Positions 37,728 to 41,650 of a DNA stretch of 41,650 nt are shown here, piece after piece. Source of the stretch: Sedimentisphaerales bacterium. GTDB taxonomy: Bacteria; Planctomycetota; Phycisphaerae; Sedimentisphaerales; Anaerobacaceae. Location: positions 1-41,650 of the forward strand of contig JAFGLV010000029.1 in assembly GCA_016927855.1 (NCBI GenBank), written 5' to 3'. The notes under the pieces are model-generated. The model searched no databases and had not been told where the DNA came from. It saw nothing but the letters and a program-made list of their open reading frames with translations. Each line of letters opens with the position of its first letter. Positions within the stretch are counted from its first letter, which is position 1. The position numbers were made by a program, and so were the translations under genes.

Positions 37728-39239
37728 CTAGAATTTGTAGATGAACGAGGCCTGAGCGCGCACGCTGTCGGCGTCGCCCGGGCCGAGATAATGTGTGCTC
37801 CAGTGAGACACCTCGACGCCAAACTGGGCATTCTTGTTGAGACGGTAGAGCACGTTGCCGAAGACCGAGGAGTTCCGTATTCGGCTGCCAGCGGTGACGT
37901 CATTACGATCCACGCTATCGACGCCGGCGCCGACGTTGAAGCTCCACTTGGACCACGGTCCCAGGCTGGCGGCAATCCACCCGCCTTCGGCGCCGATCTC
38001 TCTCAGGGCGGTAGTGTTGACGCCCTGGCCAATGCCACCGAAGTACTGGTCGAGGTTCTCTCCGGAGAACAACTCACCCGCGATGGTCAGCCAGGGAAAC
38101 ACCGGTTGCGTCACGTCAAGGTTGACCGACCAGCTATCGAAGTTGACGTATCTTCCGGTGGCGTCCAGGTCGTATTCCTCCCTGCCCTGGTGGCCGGAAA
38201 CGCCGATGGTGGTGGGCTTGGGCCCGAAGAACGGGAAGGTCATGCTGACGCGTCCTTCCAGAGTCGGAAAGCCTGCGTCTTCGCCTGATTCGGAGTTGGT
38301 CAGGTCCGTTCGCCCGATCGTCCGGGCACATCCGCCTTCCAAATTCAGGCTGGCTTTCTCGCCCATCGGCACGATTTGGGTAAACCGAAACTGCGGCCGG
38401 CGATACCCGATATTGCCCGCATCCCAGAGTACCGTGTAATTCAGTGTGTTCGGCACCAGCGGCGACATGATATCCGACGTCTGGCCGGCCAGAATGTTGA
38501 ACCGGGCCTTGGGCCAGTCGAGCACGAGGTAGGCATGACGCATCTGAATCTTGGCTTTGTTCTCGGAGGCGTAGTTGCCGTAGAAATCGAACTCGACGCG
38601 TCCGGTGGTCTTCAGCGCATCGCTGGATGGGCCGCTGACATTCAGGCCCAGGCGGGTTTGATTGGCTGTCAGGTTGAACTCGCTATCATCCCGCCGGGTG
38701 GCCTCCGAGTCCACGTACACGACGTAGTTGCCCGTCGTAGTGCGTGAAGAGTCATACGAAGCGTCGGCTTTGATGTAACCGTAGAACTCGAGGTCGAGGC
38801 TCGACACGACGTTCTTCTTCGCCGCGGGTACAGGCTTCTTGTGCGCGGCGCCGGGGGATGGCGTCTGAGTCTTGTTAACCGGTGGATTGCCTGGCACCGG
38901 TGTGACCTTTTCGCGGTTCATTTCCGCAAGGGCGCTCTCCAGGCTCTCGATGCGCTGCCTCAACTGAGCGTTCGCCCGTCTCAGGTCGTCCACCGCACGG
39001 TCTGGCGGACCCGCAGGGGCGGCGGAAGCGGGAACCGGTTCAGCCGCTAAGGCCGGCTTGGCTTGTGTGGCGGACGCCTTCTTGATCTCTTCGATCGCAT
39101 TCTCCAGCCGTTCGATGCGACGTCGCAGTTGGGCGTTCTCCTGCTCGAGGTACTGGGGGTTGGCGCCGAGACAGGCACCGGCCAGACCTAGAAGCAGGAC
39201 GAGCACCACGCGTGTCCATGTCTGTTTTCCTGCTCTCAT
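37728..39239 (-). CDS. Outer-membrane porin, DcaP-like, with coiled-coil N-terminus
   Basis: This is a 503-aa exported protein. A signal peptide (about 1-25) is followed by two coiled-coil heptad segments (about 30-55 and 80-110: LEQENAQLRRRIERLENAIEEI and LRRANAQLRQRIESLESALAEM). A Pro/Lys linker leads to a beta-barrel (about 145-503) typical of DcaP-type porins: LEFYGYIKADASYDSSRT, LNVSGPSSDALKTTGRVEFDF, AYLVLDWPKARFNILAGQTSDI, and final F at the C-terminus (FIYKF). The coiled coil probably trimerises or binds peptidoglycan. The ATG has AAAGGAAAG upstream. It lies between cheW and the chemoreceptor gene in the same operon, so it likely supplies the ligand sensed by the receptor (inference). 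Confidence 0.88.
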   Translation of the reverse strand: MRAGKQTWTRVVLVLLLGLAGACLGANPQYLEQENAQLRRRIERLENAIEEIKKASATQAKPALAAEPVPASAAPAGPPDRAVDDLRRANAQLRQRIESLESALAEMNREKVTPVPGNPPVNKTQTPSPGAAHKKPVPAAKKNVVSSLDLEFYGYIKADASYDSSRTTTGNYVVYVDSEATRRDDSEFNLTANQTRLGLNVSGPSSDALKTTGRVEFDFYGNYASENKAKIQMRHAYLVLDWPKARFNILAGQTSDIMSPLVPNTLNYTVLWDAGNIGYRRPQFRFTQIVPMGEKASLNLEGGCARTIGRTDLTNSESGEDAGFPTLEGRVSMTFPFFGPKPTTIGVSGHQGREEYDLDATGRYVNFDSWSVNLDVTQPVFPWLTIAGELFSGENLDQYFGGIGQGVNTTALREIGAEGGWIAASLGPWSKWSFNVGAGVDSVDRNDVTAGSRIRNSSVFGNVLYRLNKNAQFGVEVSHWSTHYLGPGDADSVRAQASFIYKF

Positions 39240-39271
39240 TCATCTTTCCTTTCACTGAGGCTTGCATCTTT

Positions 39272-39817
39272 TCAGTCATCCGTGACGCTTGAGGCGACGC
39301 TGCGGCCAGCGGCCTGGGCAACGGCACTGAAGCCATCGCCGGCCAGGACCTTGTCAATGTCCAGGAGAATCTTGACCGAGTCGCCGACCTTGCCCATGCC
39401 GAGAATGAAATCGGTGTTGACCGACGTGTCGAACTGGGGAGGCGACTCGATCTGTCCGCCTGAGATATCGAGCACCTCCTGGACTCGATCGACGACGATG
39501 CCAGTGCTGAACTTGCGGCCGACCTGCGCGATCTCGACGACAATGATGCAGGTTTCGTCGGTGACCTCAGTGGTCTCCATGCCGAACTTGGCCCGCAGGT
39601 CGATGACCGGGATGACCTGGCCTCGAAGGTTCACCACGCCCTTGACATAATGGGGCGTCTGCGGGACTGCGGTCACATTGATGTAGCCGATGATCTCGCG
39701 GACCTTCAGAATCTCCAGGCCATACTCCTCGTGGGCCAGCGCGAAAGTTAGATACTTTCCTTCCTTGTCGAGCATCGTGCCCTCCTGGCTGCAGGTTTGA
39801 CTTGTTGCTTCCGCCAT
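39272..39817 (-). CDS. cheW: CheW-like chemotaxis coupling protein
   Basis: This 181-aa cytoplasmic protein couples chemoreceptors to the kinase CheA. The CheW beta-barrel fold begins near residue 20 (YLTFALAHEEYGLEILKVREII). It then has the conserved NLRGQVIPVIDLRAKFGM, VVEIAQVGRKFSTGIVVDRVQEVL and DFILGMGKVGDSVKILLDIDKVL. The N-terminal 20 residues are an extra leader. AAGGAG is 9 nt before the ATG. It heads the operon with porin and chemoreceptor; the gap to the porin is 32 bp. The core kinase, methylation and flagellar genes must be elsewhere. Confidence 0.93.
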   Translation of the reverse strand: MAEATSQTCSQEGTMLDKEGKYLTFALAHEEYGLEILKVREIIGYINVTAVPQTPHYVKGVVNLRGQVIPVIDLRAKFGMETTEVTDETCIIVVEIAQVGRKFSTGIVVDRVQEVLDISGGQIESPPQFDTSVNTDFILGMGKVGDSVKILLDIDKVLAGDGFSAVAQAAGRSVASSVTDD

Positions 39818-40288
39818 CGTTAAGTCTCCTTAGTCAATTGTGCGGTACGTTCCCCTCACACGGAGGCACGTATTCCTTGCTCCCGGACCGGTCGATTGCA
39901 CTGCCTCTTCAGCACGGCCCCGCCAGCCTGGACTGGCGCGGGCATACTGCCGCCCTATGGCCCTGTTCTCATCCTGGGGGTGGGCGCCTTGTCGGCGCCA
40001 TGCATCGACGGGTAAGAAGGCGGGGTTACCACTTTTTCAGTTGCTCGTGCAGACGTTCCTCTCTCATTCTCAAGCCGTCTTGATAATTCGAGCCCATGAA
40101 TGCCTAAAATCCGACAGAAAAACTGTGCGTTCATGTAAAATGATAGGGTATATCGAAATTTTTGATGATATTGCCGGGTCGGCCGACCGGGTGTCCGACA
40201 ACCGCGCCGTCCCGTCAGGGCGGCATCGTTGTAGCAGATCGACTCTCGTGAGTGTCGCCATCCGAGGGCGCCGTGGAAGGAGCTTGCT
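39818..40288. other. 471-bp divergent intergenic region
   Basis: This interval separates the divergent cheW operon and the XRE-cupin gene. It holds a + strand promoter-like pair near 40080-40110. A weak hairpin GGTAA...TTACC (40011-40030) is followed by a short T-run. An AT-rich stretch near 40140-40170 contains an ATATC...GATAT inverted repeat, a possible operator. An open + strand frame at 39840-40292 is not protein-like. No gene is called. Confidence 0.45.
40080..40110 (+). promoter_or_regulatory. Possible promoter of the XRE-cupin gene
   Basis: TTGATA (40080-40085) and TAAAAT (40105-40110) are good boxes, but the 19-bp spacer is longer than ideal. The inverted repeat ATATC...GATAT in the leader near 40151-40172 could be the regulator's own operator. 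Confidence 0.35.
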
Positions 40289-40888
40289 TTGAACAGCGTG
40301 TATGATTTCAGGATTATCCGAGTCCTGCGCCGGCGGTTGGGCCTTACGCTTCAGACGTTGGCCAGCCGCGCGGGACTGACCTACCCGACCGTCGAGTCGG
40401 TGGAGACCAACAAGACCCTGCCGTCTCTCAAGACGCTCGATGCCCTGGCCGGCGCGCTGCAAGTGTCCACCAGCGGGCTGATCGGGTTGGCCGAACGTAA
40501 GCTGGTGCAGAAGCGTCGGGCCAAGGTCGAGGGACACGCAACCGGACGGACCAAAGCAGACAAGGGCCTGGAGAACTGTCGCGTGGCCCGCTACGACAAA
40601 GGCAAGCTGATTCGAGTCACGGCCGAGACAGGTGACTTCGTACACGTCATGGGCCTGCATGAGGACGTCCATGAGTTCTGCTACGTCCTGTCGGGCTGCG
40701 TGGAGCTGTGCATTGAGGACAAGACTTATCGGCTGGGTCCCGATGACACGATTCTCTTCGACGGACTGCTCGACCACTCCTATACCCAGATCGAGACGGG
40801 CGAGTATCTCACCGTCCATCTGCCCAAGGACATCCGCGACATTGAGAGGCTCTTCGAAGGCAAGCCCGAACAGGTCTCCGAGCAGTGA
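40289..40888 (+). CDS. XRE-family regulator with C-terminal cupin domain
   Basis: This 199-aa regulator has an N-terminal helix-turn-helix (about 8-62: IIRVLRRRLGLTLQTLASRAGLTYPTVESVETNKTLPSLKTLDALAGAL). It is followed by a basic linker and a C-terminal cupin (about 105-180: HEDVHEFCYVLSGCVELCIEDKTYRLGPDDTILFDGLLDHSY). Such proteins sense small molecules, often sugars or amino-acid-derived metabolites, and regulate nearby genes. The start is TTG with GGAAGGAG about 8 nt upstream; there is no better ATG. The gene converges with the ACR3 gene, 18 bp apart. A metal site in the cupin is suggested by HEDVHEF and DHSY but is not proven. Confidence 0.88.
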   Translation: MNSVYDFRIIRVLRRRLGLTLQTLASRAGLTYPTVESVETNKTLPSLKTLDALAGALQVSTSGLIGLAERKLVQKRRAKVEGHATGRTKADKGLENCRVARYDKGKLIRVTAETGDFVHVMGLHEDVHEFCYVLSGCVELCIEDKTYRLGPDDTILFDGLLDHSYTQIETGEYLTVHLPKDIRDIERLFEGKPEQVSEQ

Positions 40889-40906
40889 TGGTAGCGGTCG
40901 GGCCTG

Positions 40907-41650
40907 TCAGGATGTAACCGCGGCGACCTCCGTTTGCGTGCTGATCTTCTCGTCGGCAAACCATGTCTGCGTCCTCAGGCAGATTCTGACCAGCATGAGC
41001 ATGACGGGGACTTCGATGAGCACACCGACGACCGTGGCCAGAGCAGCACCCGAAGATAAGCCAAAGAGCATCGTGGCGGTCGCAATAGCGACCTCGAAAT
41101 GGTTGGATGCTCCAATCATTGCTGTGGGCGCCGCGTTCTCATACGACAACCTCAACAGTCGTGCCAACCAGTAGCCCAACCAGAAGATCAGATTGGTCTG
41201 GATGAACAGCGGGATCGCGATCCAGAGAATCGTCAGCGGATTGCTGAGAATCGTTTCCCCCTTAAAACTGAACAGCAACACCAGTGTGGTCAGCAGAGCG
41301 ATGATGGTGATGGGCGTGAGCACGTGCAGGAACTTCTCCTTGAACCACGCCTCACCCTTAGCCTTGATGATCCACCTACGCGACAGGTATCCGGCGACCA
41401 GCGGCAAGGCCACATAGATCGCAATGGATAGCAGCAGCGCCTGCCAAGGTACCGGCAGCTTGCCTACGCCCAACAGGAAACCACCGAGCACGCCATAGAG
41501 CACCAGCATCGTCAGCGAGTTGATCGCCACCATGACGAGTGTCAAACCGTCATTCCCCCGGGCCAGATACCCCCAGACCAACACCATCGCCGTGCAGGGC
41601 GCGATGCCCAAGAGGATGCAGCCGGCAAAGTAACTTCGCCACAGGGGGAC
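40907..41650 (-). CDS. ACR3-type arsenite efflux transporter, 3' part
   Basis: The final 248 residues of an ACR3 family arsenite exporter are present; the gene runs off the right edge of the window. About seven membrane helices are seen. The motif [12 protein letters not shown] holds the cysteine essential for arsenite transport in this family. [18 protein letters not shown] and [41 protein letters not shown] are also typical. Full ACR3 proteins have ten helices, so about the first third is missing. It is read towards the XRE-cupin gene. An ArsR or arsenate reductase would be expected outside the window. Confidence 0.93.
   Translation of the reverse strand, partial: VPLWRSYFAGCILLGIAPCTAMVLVWGYLARGNDGLTLVMVAINSLTMLVLYGVLGGFLLGVGKLPVPWQALLLSIAIYVALPLVAGYLSRRWIIKAKGEAWFKEKFLHVLTPITIIALLTTLVLLFSFKGETILSNPLTILWIAIPLFIQTNLIFWLGYWLARLLRLSYENAAPTAMIGASNHFEVAIATATMLFGLSSGAALATVVGVLIEVPVMLMLVRICLRTQTWFADEKISTQTEVAAVTS

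Noticed and set aside
39999..40037. Segment resembling the 3' half of a c-di-GMP (GEMM) riboswitch: GCGGGGTTACC after a CCATGCA stretch.
   Set aside because: The 5' half with GGGACGCAAAGCC and the GGGCAAACC helix is missing; only a short chance similarity remains.
39840..40292. 150-codon + strand frame between cheW and the XRE-cupin gene.
   Set aside because: The composition is not protein-like and it runs past the ribosome binding site of the next gene.

Overview
The window comes from a GC-rich bacterium that looks like a planctomycete, most likely of the Phycisphaerae/Sedimentisphaerales kind (inference). The signs are three secreted proteins ending in a VPxPGA-type PEP-CTERM sorting tail, a planctomycete-style prepilin-like protein with an H-X9-DG type C-terminus, a secreted dockerin protein, Tat-exported Gfo/Idh and sugar-isomerase-like enzymes, a coenzyme-B12-dependent ribonucleotide reductase, and intergenic repeats of the small palindromic kind. 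No rRNA, tRNA, CRISPR array or prophage was seen.

Layout. 1-4.5 kb: secreted or surface proteins on the + strand, three of them PEP-CTERM-like, with promoters and terminators between them. 4.6-6.3 kb (-): an outer-membrane polysaccharide export lipoprotein and a membrane/coiled-coil protein behind a good sigma70-type promoter. 6.5-9.3 kb (+): a phospholipid-type methyltransferase and class II ribonucleotide reductase. 9.3-12.6 kb (-): a TPR lipoprotein, TilS and PilT. 13.0-14.4 kb (+): a small membrane protein and an O-methyltransferase. 14.4-17.3 kb (-): a LamG/FN3/glycoamylase-like secreted glycosidase and an alkyltransferase-like protein lacking the usual cysteine. 17.5-21.9 kb (+): a GntR(YtrA-type)/ABC ATPase/permease/563-aa zinc-ribbon membrane protein operon, then an ECF sigma factor. 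22-23 kb: a REP-associated tyrosine transposase (RAYT) flanked by its probable substrate repeats. 23-27.4 kb (-): a three-gene sugar-catabolism-type operon with a promoter at 27.4 kb. 27.6-30.9 kb: a rubredoxin-like remnant, a hemerythrin-domain protein, a DUF362/ferredoxin protein and a LexA-like self-cleaving repressor. 30.9-35.2 kb (-): a cobalamin riboswitch followed by a terminator, then a DUF4465/dockerin secreted protein, a prepilin-like protein and ComF. 35.4-39.8 kb (-): a cheW, outer-membrane porin, chemoreceptor operon. 40.3-41.65 kb: an XRE-cupin regulator and the 3' part of an ACR3 arsenite exporter.

The most interesting points are the B12-riboswitch-controlled secreted DUF4465/dockerin protein coupled to a prepilin-like gene, which is a candidate planctomycete B12-capture system, and two separate families of mobile palindromic repeats. 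One family (three copies of about 126 bp) surrounds its likely RAYT transposase. The other (two 122-bp copies in inverted orientation 15.6 kb apart) has no transposase in the window. Also notable are the chemoreceptor-porin-CheW operon and the isomerase-PmoA-like fusion enzyme.
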